Below are positions 15,518 through 25,800 of a DNA stretch of 33,383 bases, in pieces. Both the position numbers and the translations under genes were made by a program. The notes beneath the pieces are model-generated. The model was not told the DNA's origin. It was given only the letters and a program-made list of their open reading frames with translations, and did not search any database. The DNA is from DRKI01 sp011051875 (lineage in GTDB: Bacteria; Desulfobacterota; Desulfobulbia; Desulfobulbales; Desulfobulbaceae), in NCBI GenBank assembly GCA_026990385.1, contig JALXDL010000113.1, forward strand, positions 1 to 33,383. Reading direction: 5' to 3'. The first letter of the stretch is position 1. Each line of letters begins with the position of its first letter.

Positions 15518-16548
15518 AGATCACGGATCGACAGCTGAAACGGGCGGTACAGGAGGGCATCCTCAGCCAGGCCCAGGCAGAGGACCTGGTCCGGTTTGTG
15601 CGCGATGATACCGGGGCTGGTCCGGGTTTTGACTTTACCCACGTTCTCTACTACATGGGCGGCCTGCTCGCCATCGGCGCCATGACCCTGTTCATGAATC
15701 TCGGCTGGGAGGCCTTTGGCGGCTGGGGCATCCTGGTGATCTGCATCATGTATGCCGCGGCCGGCCTGGGGATGATCGGATTTTTTCGCCGGCGGAACCT
15801 GCATGTGCCGGCAGGGATCTGCGCCGTCTTCGTGGTGGCGCTCACGCCCCTGGCCATCTACGGCCTGCAGCGGGGCATGGGCTGGTGGCCCGACAGCTCG
15901 GTCTACCGCGATTACCACCGCTTCATCCGCTATCACTGGGTCTTCATGGAGCTGGGCACCCTGGCCGTGGGCAGTGTCATGGCCTGGCGCTATCGCTATC
16001 CCTTCCTGGTCATGCCCATTGCCGCCACCCTCTGGTACCTGTCCATGGACCTGGCGCCGCTCATCTTCGGGGACCGTCTCGATTTCCGCGAACAGGCCTG
16101 GGTCTCGGTGGGGTTCGGCCTGGCCACCCTGGCCCTGGCCCTGGTGGTGGACCTGCGCACGCGCGGACAGCGGGATTACGGGTTCTGGCTCTACCTGTTC
16201 GGTGTCATGACCTTCTGGGGCGGCCTGACCAGCCTGGACTCGGACAGTGAGCTGGCCCGCTTTGTCTACCTTCTGGTCAACCTGGGGCTCATCGGCTGCG
16301 GCGTGGCGCTGGTCCGCCGGGTCTTCGTGGTCTTCGGCGCTGTCGGCTGCACCATCTACTTCGGCCACCTGGCGGCCACGGTCTTTCGTGATTCCTGGCT
16401 CTTTCCCTTCGTGCTCACCGGCATCGGCCTGGGCGTCATCTGGCTCGGCGTCCTCTGGCAGCGCCACGAGGCAGCCATCACGGCCCGGGTCCATGCCCTG
16501 CTGCCGCCACACCTGGCCAGGCTTGTCCGCGGGCGGGAACAGGAATGA
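15514..16548 (+). CDS. DUF2157-like polytopic membrane protein
   Basis: A 344-aa protein. The first ~45 residues are a soluble helical segment (ITDRQLKRAVQEGILSQAQA), typical of the DUF2157 N-terminus in which a short 'G-I-s-..qa' helix pair precedes the membrane region. About nine hydrophobic helices follow, starting YYMGGLLAIGAMTLFMNLG, and a basic tail ends the protein. The start codon overlaps the aas stop (ATGA) and AGGAGG (15501-15506) lies 7 nt upstream, so translation is coupled. Family function is unknown; operon position links it to phospholipid repair. The assignment is by general pattern, so another uncharacterised membrane family is possible. Confidence 0.65.
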   Translation: MKITDRQLKRAVQEGILSQAQAEDLVRFVRDDTGAGPGFDFTHVLYYMGGLLAIGAMTLFMNLGWEAFGGWGILVICIMYAAAGLGMIGFFRRRNLHVPAGICAVFVVALTPLAIYGLQRGMGWWPDSSVYRDYHRFIRYHWVFMELGTLAVGSVMAWRYRYPFLVMPIAATLWYLSMDLAPLIFGDRLDFREQAWVSVGFGLATLALALVVDLRTRGQRDYGFWLYLFGVMTFWGGLTSLDSDSELARFVYLLVNLGLIGCGVALVRRVFVVFGAVGCTIYFGHLAATVFRDSWLFPFVLTGIGLGVIWLGVLWQRHEAAITARVHALLPPHLARLVRGREQE

Positions 16549-16665
16549 ATCAGACACGGACCGGCATTCGGGTGTTGCCTGGGATAGTACCAGCAGGAGA
16601 GGACTGGAAAGGATTTGTCTCCCGGCGTGCCGGATCCGGTTGCCTGGAAAAAAAGACAGGCTGCC

Positions 16666-16694
16666 TTGAAATTGAAAAATTCTTGCCATACACT
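16666..16694 (+). promoter_or_regulatory. Sigma-70-type promoter of the giant surface-protein gene
   Basis: TTGAAA (16666-16671) and TACACT (16689-16694) are spaced by 17 nt (5/6 and 4/6 matches). A second candidate overlaps it: TTGACA (16695-16700), 18 nt, TATGGC (16719-16724). Either gives a leader of roughly 135-165 nt before the ATG at 16868. No strong Shine-Dalgarno is seen there. Confidence 0.4.
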
Positions 16695-16704
16695 TTGACA
16701 AGAA
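16680..16704. promoter_or_regulatory. Dyad operator overlapping the giant-gene promoter
   Basis: TTCTTGCCA (16680-16688) and TGACAAGAA (16696-16704) form an inverted repeat with one mismatch and a 7-nt spacer. The spacer contains the whole -10 element TACACT, and the right arm covers most of the alternative -35. A protein bound here would block or set promoter choice. The binding protein is unknown. Confidence 0.45.
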
Positions 16705-16746
16705 ACGATGATAGCAGCTATGGCCTGCAATCTGCCGCACCGCAGT

Positions 16747-16827
16747 GATGCTGCCCTGCAGTGTCCGGGGCCCAACCTGAACCTTCGTCCCGCCCCGCCG
16801 GGTTATCGGAACGGATGCTGCCCTGCA
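16747..16827 (+). repeat. Two perfect 14-bp direct repeats in the leader of the giant gene
   Basis: GATGCTGCCCTGCA occurs at 16747-16760 and again at 16814-16827, 67 nt apart, inside the predicted 5' untranslated region. The rest of the 319-nt gap between the DUF2157-like gene and this gene holds the promoter and dyad listed separately and a 67-codon frame at 16545 with no support. Confidence 0.5.
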
Positions 16828-16867
16828 ACAGGTCATACGTCTCACTCACCCTTCGCCCCTGGTGACC

Positions 16868-19800
16868 ATGGCCTGTTCCCGCTCTCTTCCGGTCCTGAAG
16901 CCGACCGGCACCTTTTTTCCTCTTCTCTTCCTCATCCTCGTTTTTGCTCTTCCTGCCACCGCCGCTGGTGAAGAGACACCGGGCAGCAGCGGCCTTGATT
17001 TCCCGGACCTGCTCGCCGAAAGCATCGCCAGGGATGCCAGGGAGAACAGTTTGCGAATGGTGGTGCGCGAGAACTCCTGGCAGCAGTCTCCCCTCTCCCA
17101 CGATGAACTCGCGCGCTGTGTCGAAACCGACAGCAGTTGGAACCCGGATCGTTCCGGTATCGGTCTCAGTGACCAGGCGCGGCTGGAGAGTAATCCCTAC
17201 GGCCTGAACCGGGGAATTACTGTCCGCTTCAGCGGATTTTTCCGGGCTGACGAGGCAGGTGATTGGGGATTTGCCATCAATGCGGCCGGAGCGGGGGAGA
17301 TCGAGATCGATGGCCGGGTGGCGGCCTCCTGGTACGGTGACCATGAATCGGCCTCCTTTTTTGATGATCACGCCTCGACGGTGAACCTGGCTGCCGGCTG
17401 GCACCGCGTGGTTGTCCGTTACGCGGTCCCCGACAGCCGGGAGGCCTATGTCGAGGCCCGCTTCAGGGGGCCGTCCGGTGAGCGCTGGCTGCAGTTTTCC
17501 ACGGAAAACCTGAGCCTGCGGACTTTTCCCATGGTCGACGGCCTGCTCCTGGTCAACAGGAAGAACACCCGCCAGGCGCAGCCGGAAAACAGCAATACCC
17601 TCTACCAGGCAGTGGAGGAGTTCAGCCGCCCCGAGAGTGGCTTCTACGGCTGGAGCACGGTGAACGGGATAGACCAGGATGGGAATATCAACGGCGATGA
17701 CACCTTCTACACCTCCCGCTACGAGGCCTATTTTTCTGTCGACGAGGCCATGGCCGGTGACTGGCGTTTTGCCATCGATTCAGGCGACGCAGCGGAGCTG
17801 GAGATCGACGGCCAGGCGGCGGTGGCCTGGTACGGTGGCCACGAGCCGGCCGGCGACCAGAGCCACAACGCCACCGTGACCCTGGCTCCGGGCTGGCATC
17901 GCCTGGTCCTGCGCAGCGCCATCGGCACCGCGAACCCCCCCCTGGTCCGGGCCATGTTCCAGGCGCCCGGTGACACCGACTGGCGCCCCCTGTCCGTTGC
18001 CGAGCTGCCCCTGCGCTCCTTTTTCCACGATCTGGACGGCGACGGTCTGGACAATGACCTGGAAGGGATCCTGGGGACCGGGGTGGAACAGGAGGATTCC
18101 GACGTTGACGGTTTGGGTGACTTTGCCGAGGCCATGCTGGACAGCAATCCGGTCAGGCCGGACTCCAATAACGACGGCCTGGCCGATTCCGTCGAGTTCG
18201 CCTCCACGAGCAGTGATCCGGACGGCGACGGAACAGCCAACCTGTGGGACGATGACAATGACAACGATGGCGTGGTCGACGGCCTGGACATGTCTCCCTT
18301 CTCCAGCACGGGCCATGATACCAGGTTCCGCGTCAGGATAACCACCAGCGGCAAACATACCGCCCTGCAGTTCGAGGTCCGGCCAGAGAACCCCATGAAC
18401 CTGCTGCTCAACGGGCAGAAGTTCGACTGGCCCTACGATACCAGGGGCCAGATGCAGGACCGGGACAACTCAACGGAGGACATCACCCTGGTTCCCATGC
18501 TGGAACTGACCGCCACGCTTCTGCCCAGCCAGGAAGAGGTGAAGGAGAACGGGATCATCATTGCCGATGATTCCCTGCTGCGGACAACAAACGGACATTT
18601 CACCCATAATGACGGGTTCGGGGTCGGCGACGTGCTCGGCACCGGTACCCCGCAGCTGGTCGTCGGCTGGGACAAGGACCGGGTGATCACGGTCAGGGAT
18701 CACGACGGCAACGAGCTTACCCGGTTCGATTCCGTCTTTTCCACCGGAGACAAGCTCCTCGTGGCCGATGTCCTGGGCGACGACCGGGCCGAGATCCTGG
18801 TGTTCAATGAGTACAATTCTTCACTCTATGTCTACAGCGGCGAAGGCCACCTGATCACCAGGAAGGAGATCGTCTATGACCGGGAGTCGGCGGTGGCGGC
18901 CGGAGACTACTGCGATGACGCCAACGTAATGGACACGCCGGCCGATTTCAACTCGGAGGTCGTGGTCGGCAACCCGGCAACGGGAAAACTCTGGGTCTTC
19001 GCGATCACTGACCTGAATGAGGGGTATGCTCTTCGCGCGATCACCTCGGAGGAAAAGACCTTCTCCGTGGATGACGGCCTGGCCATGGGCGACGTGGACG
19101 GTGATGGCCGCAAGGAGATCCTGGTGGCCCACAACGTGGACGACCGGCTTGTCATCTACCACTACCGGAAGAATGGTCCGTCCTTTGACAGGGTGGCGTC
19201 CCTGGATGTTGATTATGATCGCAGTGACGCCCTGGCCGCCATGGATATCCTGCCCTCGGACGATCAGGCATCACCACGCTACGGCGAGGAGATCATTGTC
19301 CTCAAACGGGGTGGCGGCGGGATCGTCTACACCGAGGCGGCGCGGGAAGAAGAGGGTGATATGCCCGATCTTGCCTATTCCACCGGTGACGGATATTCGG
19401 TGAGTGATTTCTACGGTGCCGGCCAGCAGGACATCATCCTGGCCTCCGACACCTCCAACGCTGTCCATGTGTACAATCCCCGGACCAGGAAGGCCTATGT
19501 TCCCCTGGTGCCGGTCCTGGACCAGGGGACCCCGGTCGCCTTCCAGGGCCGCATGGTCTACAATGCCACCGGCGGCCCGGCAGTACTGAACGCCGATGTC
19601 CGCCTGGTCTGGTTCGTGGTCGGTAAGAGTGATACCGCCGAGGATCCCCATGCAGGCAACACGGTTCTCCTGGCCAAGTATCCCGACACCTTTCAGTTGG
19701 TGGGATTCTCCGCCACCGAGTTCCGTGGAGAGTCGGTGGCGCTCTTTTACAACCAGGGCAGCGAGACCGAGGCCCGGGACGAGGTCGGCACAGCCTACCT

Positions 19801-22800
19801 GTACCTGCAGGAGCACTTCCTGGAATCGTCCACCTCCCTGGAGGAGAGCTCCCAGGACATGGCGGCCGAGGGGCTTGACCTGAGCCGGACGGACATCGCC
19901 ACGTTGTCATGGGACTATGAGAGGGCCCGGTGGACCCGGGAACAACTGGAAAACCTGGTCAACCAGGTTCTGCCCGACGGAATCTACCCCGTGCTGGTTG
20001 GTGGTGTTTCCCGTTCTGCCACCATCGGTCTGGCCGATATCCTTGCCGAAAACGACCCCGGGGATACCCTTTTGGCCGCTGACCTGCAGCATCGTCCAAC
20101 CCGGAGCCTGAAGTCCATCAAGATGAACTGGTATGACACGACCACGGGGGTGGTTTCACCGCTGGGCACCGACCGCCTGGACAGCCTGGTCGATGGCTGG
20201 GGCCTGGATCCGGAGGATGCCCTCCACTCCCTTGCCGTCATACTCGTGGCCTCCATGGGGCAGACAGGGACACCGTCCTATCATATCGAGCCAAGGCGTG
20301 ATGCCCTGGCCTATGTACGGCAGCTCGGCACCGGCCTTGTCAGGGTCGTCCTGGCAGGGAAAGATGCCAACAACCTCTACCAGACCACCCGCCTTTTCCT
20401 GTCCGGCAAGGCAACCATGCCCCTGGCCGGGCTCCGAACCCCGGTATCCGGCTGGGGCCGGATCTACAAACTCCAGACCTCGGGAAGTTTTTTCACCCGG
20501 TTCGGGGTTTCCCTGGAAACCGTGCAAAAGGTCAGCCGCGTTTTTACCGAGTTGGGAGGCCCCCTTGCCGTGGCCACGGCGGCCTACACCTTCTACCGTA
20601 TCGGTTCCGCCACCGGCTGGTCCCCGGAAGGAACCCTCGTCGCCCTCCGTTATGGTACGGCGCAAATGATGTATCTCATGAGCCTGACGATGATCGGGCT
20701 CATGGGACCGCCGGGAGCCTTCATTGTTACCGCCATCGTGGTTGCGGACGTGGTCTTGTGGATGCAGGACAAGGAGACCTTCTCCGACAAGATCGTCGGC
20801 TGGATGGCCGGGCGGGTCGACGCGGACCTGAGTCCGACACCGGATTTCTGGATAACGGCGTCCCGGTTTTCCATCACTGACCCGGACGATGACGGGCTGA
20901 CCGTGGGCGACCGGCTCGAGTACCGGTTCCGGGCCACGGAGACCATGACGAGGTACAGCGAGTCAGAAGAGACGGACGAAGAACGGGATATGTATATCCG
21001 CGACATGCGGGCCAGTATCCTGCGTCCCCGGGCCTTGTTCAGGAATATTGTCGGCAACCATACCAGCGCATGCCGGCAGAAGGAAGAGGAACTGGACTGG
21101 TGGGGGGGTACCGCACCCTGCGATATCCCCTGCACCAAGGGCAGGTGGTACAGGTGCACGGGACCGGACGAGGCGTGCGGCGAGCTCGAGGAATGCGCAG
21201 CGAACACCGAAGATGACTGCGAGTCAAGGTACACGAAATGCCTGGACGGCAGGTTGGCCGTAACCCTGGGACTGAATGACTGGCCCGGTACGGACAGGGG
21301 ACATTCCCGCTACGTGGTTGACGAGTCCTCCACCGATGACCGGGAGCGCCGGATCTGGGATTTCGGCGCCTGGCTGGAGCCGCAGCAACCGACTACCGAC
21401 CTGGCCCAGGCCGTCCAGATCAGGACCGAGCTGACACTCCGCCTGCGGAAGTGTGACCGGAACATGGTATCGGGCAACTGCGACAGTCTCCGCCGGAGCA
21501 CCGAAACAGACGAGGGCATTGATACCCCGATAACACTTCATCTCGACGTGCTGCCCGCCACCCTGGAGGACTTTGTTACCTGGTCCGAGATCACACCCCT
21601 GGACCGTGATAAAGACGGGATCGCCGATGCGCTGGAGACAGCCGACAACGGACCATCCTGGTTCAACATCAGCGGCCAGACCACGGATACCGAGGTCTAC
21701 GGAGCACTGGATGCCGGTGGGGAGCAACCGGATGGTACTGCCGATTTTGCCCTTTTCAATGCCAGGTCCACGGGGCCGGAGAGCCGGCGGCGGTGGCAGC
21801 TGGTGTACGAGGGTGACGGCCTGTACGCCATTGTCAATCAGAACAACCGGGACCAGGGTTGGCCATCCTTTCTTACCGGGCACAGTGATGGTTCCGCCTG
21901 GCTGGAGACAGATTCCGGAGACTTGAGCCGCTGGCGCATTCAGCCCCTGCGCGATGACCTGGTGGCCGTGGTCAACGAGGGCTTGAGCCAGGCGGCCGGC
22001 AACCGGGTCGGTCTCTCTCTTCCCGCCGGTTACCAGGCCGATGCAGCGAGCCCGGTGAAGCTCCTGTCGACGAATGATGCCGTGGCCCAGCCGCTCTGGC
22101 GCATTACCCTCAAGGGAGGCGGAACCGATTCCCGGCTCCGGGACAGTGACGGTGACGGACTCAGCGACCTGGTGGAACTGCTGGGGCCTGTCCGCGGCCT
22201 TTTCGTGGATGCCATGAACCCTGACACGGACGGCGACGGGCTCAGTGACGGGGAAGAACTGCGCCTCGGAACCGATCCCGTCCGCCGGGACACGGACGGC
22301 GACGGGCTCGATGACCACCAGGAGGTGGCGGGCTGGCAGGTGACCGTGGGATTCAACGGCAAGATCTATACCAGGCGGGTCTTCTCCAATCCCCTGGTGC
22401 CCGATTCGGACGGGGACGGGCTCGACGACCACCAGGAGTTTGCCGCTGTGAGCGCGCTCAACCCGGTTTCCCGTGATACCGACGGCGATGGGGTTCCGGA
22501 CAACCTGGATCCCGATCCCGTCAATCCACCCCCGGGCAGTGTCAATTCGGACGGCGATGACCTGTATGATGTCACGGAGACCACGGGCTGGGAGATCACG
22601 GTCACGGCGGCCACCGGAACCGAAACGCGGCACGTGAGCAGTGCTGTCGATGACGCGGATACGGATGACGACGGACTCCTCGATCACCAGGAGTATGGAA
22701 TCTCCGACCCCACGTCAGTCGATACGGACGGCGACGGGCTCCTGGACGGCGATGAGATCGCCCTTCAAACCGATATCCTTGACTTTGACACCGACGACGA

Positions 22801-25800
22801 CGGCCTGGCCGACGGTGCCGAGGTCCATACCTACTTGACCAGTCCCCTTGCCGCTGACACGGACAGCGATGGCCTGAACGACGCCTACGAGATCAACAGC
22901 CTGGGAACAGACCCGCTGCTGGCGGATACGGATAGTGACGGCCTGAACGATCCCGACGAGTTGGTCCACGGGACATCGGCCACCAACGCCGATACCGACG
23001 GGGACACGCTTACCGACGGGGCAGAGGTCAATATCCACCACACCAATCCCCTGCTTGCGGACAGCGATGCCGACGGCCTGCGGGACGACGCGGAGATCTT
23101 CATCCACCACACGGACCCGGGCAGGGAAGACAGTGACGGCGACAGCCTGAGCGATCCGGTGGAGCTTGCCTACGACTGTACGCCCTTTTTCGCCACCCTT
23201 GACCCTCTGCACGCTGACAGTGACGGAGACGGTCTCAGCGACGCAGAGGAAGTGAACGACAGTCCGTCCACCTCGCCCTGTACCGCTGACACCGACGGGG
23301 ACGGGCTCAACGACGGACGCGAGCTTGCCATGGGCACGGATCCCAACAATCCCGACACAGATGGCGACACGATCCGGGACGGGGACGAGATGAATAGATA
23401 TGGCACTGACCCGCTCCTGACCGACACGGATGGCGATAACCTCGATGACCAGTACGAGATCAACGGCACCGGGACCGATCCCGCCTCGGTCGACACGGAT
23501 GGCGACTCCATCCCCGATGACATGGATCCGGATACTCTCCATCTCTCCCAGCTCAACATTCCCCAGGTCCTGGTACTCTTTGACAGGGTGGTCAGCCGAC
23601 AGGGGGCCATTGTCGCCACCCTGGAGGACCTGCTCGGTGAAAACAATGTCCTTGTGGGCACACCGGCGGATTTCCCGGACCTGGCCAGTTATCCCTATAT
23701 TCTCATGCTCGGCCTGCCCGATGCCCAGGCGCCCGACGGAAGCGTGGGCCGGATGATGGACGAGCTGCTGGACGATGAGACCAAGGCCGATATGCTGGCC
23801 TGGCAACAGGCCCTTGATCAGGGCGTGAGCGGTGAGGAGCTGACATCGGCCATGATCCGCAGCATCCGCGCCCGGTTTGCCACCAGCGCAGTCCCGGCCT
23901 ACAACGGCCTGCCCGCAGGCGGCTACGGCACCATGCCACCCCCGCCGCCGGGACCGCAGGTGGACCTCGGACTTGAGCATTCACTGATCGTGATGCTCAG
24001 CGAACCACAGCCGCATGACGGGGCAAAGCTCATCTCCATGCTGGTCTCGCTGCGTCGCATCTTCTGGGAGAACTTCGCGAAGACAGAGTGGGTCCCTTCC
24101 GGTGGCGAGATCAGCAGCTTCCTGGTCAACGGCATCACGCAGACCGGCGCGGAGATCTCCACCGCCACCCTGCGTGCTCCCTCCAATGCCGGCATGGCCG
24201 TCCTGGCCGCCTATCCGGAAGACCTGGCCGTGCATCCGCTCAACCAGTCTTCCGGCCTGGCCGCAGGGGAGAGTCCGCTGGGGAACTATGTCCTGGCCGA
24301 GCTCGCCGCCAGCAACCTCAATACCCTGCCGCCGGCCTCGGTCGGCCTGCAGGAGGCCACCCTCCGATTCTACTACCGGTCGCTCGACCTGGACCGCAGC
24401 GTGCCACGGGACGGCGACGCGGATGATATCGGGGATCTCAACGAGGAGACCCTGCATCTCTACCGGTGGGACGATACCAGCGGCGCCTTTGTGGCGGTGA
24501 GCGGCACCCTTGATACCACCAATGTCACCATCGACGGGGTGGAGTATGACGGGTTCTTTGCCTGTACAACCACGCAGTTTGGCCTGTTTGCCCTGGCCGG
24601 GATCCCCCGTCCCGACACCACGGTGCCGGGCGCGCCCGCCGTGGTGGCCACCGATCCCGCCGACGGCGCCACCGGCGTGGCCGTGGATAACCCCATCGTG
24701 GTGACTTTCTCGGAACCGGTGGCGGCCGTGGACCTCGACCAGGTGGACATGGACGGCGCCGTCGTCCTGTCCACCGTCCTGTCCGGCAACACCCTGACCA
24801 TTACCCATGACGGCCTGGTAGCGGGCGCCACCTACCGGGTCTCCATTCCCGGCCTGGTGGTGATGGACGCGGCAGGGAATTTCAACGAGCCGTATAGCTG
24901 GGGATTCACGGCAAGGGAGGCCAATTCCATTCCCTTTGCCAATGACGACGACCTGAGCTGTGCAGAAGACGGTTCCCTGACCGTCAATGTCATGGATGAC
25001 CACGGCCACGGCATTGACCAGGATACAGACGGAGATCCGATTTCCATCATCGCGGTCAACGGCGAGGCCGCGAAGGTGGATGTTCAGGTGCCGGGATCCT
25101 CTGGCGGGCTTTTTAGGCTCGGGGCCGACGGCAGCCTCAGTTTCACGACCAACGGTGACTTCGATGCGCTGCCGGCCGGGGTCGAGATGGAGACGAGCAT
25201 GGTCTATACCCTGGGAGACGGCCTGGGGAGCGATACCGCCACCGTGACCGTGACCGTGCAGGGCGTCAACTCCCGGCCCGTGCTTGACGGTGAGGATCGT
25301 TTTCTGCGGCCGGTCGCCGGTAATGCCGGGAACGACAATGGTTCCGGCAGTGATGGTGACAACGATGACTCGGACAACTACGACAATCCCGGCGACCCGG
25401 TCTCCCGGGTGATCGCCTCCTCGGGCCTGGCGTTCGACGCCGATGGCGACAGCCTGGGGATTGCCGTGGTCGGTGTGGACAACACCAGGGGAGTGTGGCA
25501 GTACCACCTGGCCGGTGACAAATGGCTGGGTATGAATCCGCTGCTGAGCGACCGCCATGCGCTGCTCCTGCCCCCTGAAGCCAGGATCCGCTTCGTGCCC
25601 GATGCGCGGCTCAACTGTGCTGCCACCTCGATGCTGCGTTTCAGGCTCTGGGACCAGAGTGCCGGCTTGGCCGGCGATCTCAACCACGACACCACGCTCG
25701 GCGATGGTTGCTCCCTGCTCGCGGCCCTGGCGGTGACAGAGATCGGGCAGGTTCCGGGGCTGCCGGAGATCGGGGACGTGGACGGTGACGGGATTGCAAA

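Noticed and set aside
16545..16748. A 67-codon frame overlapping the DUF2157-like stop
   Set aside because: It has no ribosome-binding site, unlike the neighbouring genes, and runs through the promoter and dyad of the giant gene.
16786..16830. A CCGGGTTATCGGA segment resembling the 3' end of a c-di-GMP riboswitch
   Set aside because: The rest of the aptamer core (the GCAAAG-type conserved segments) is absent.
22142..23530. A CRISPR-like array of spaced short repeats
   Set aside because: The repeats are in frame, encode calcium loops and are imperfect, and lie inside one open reading frame.
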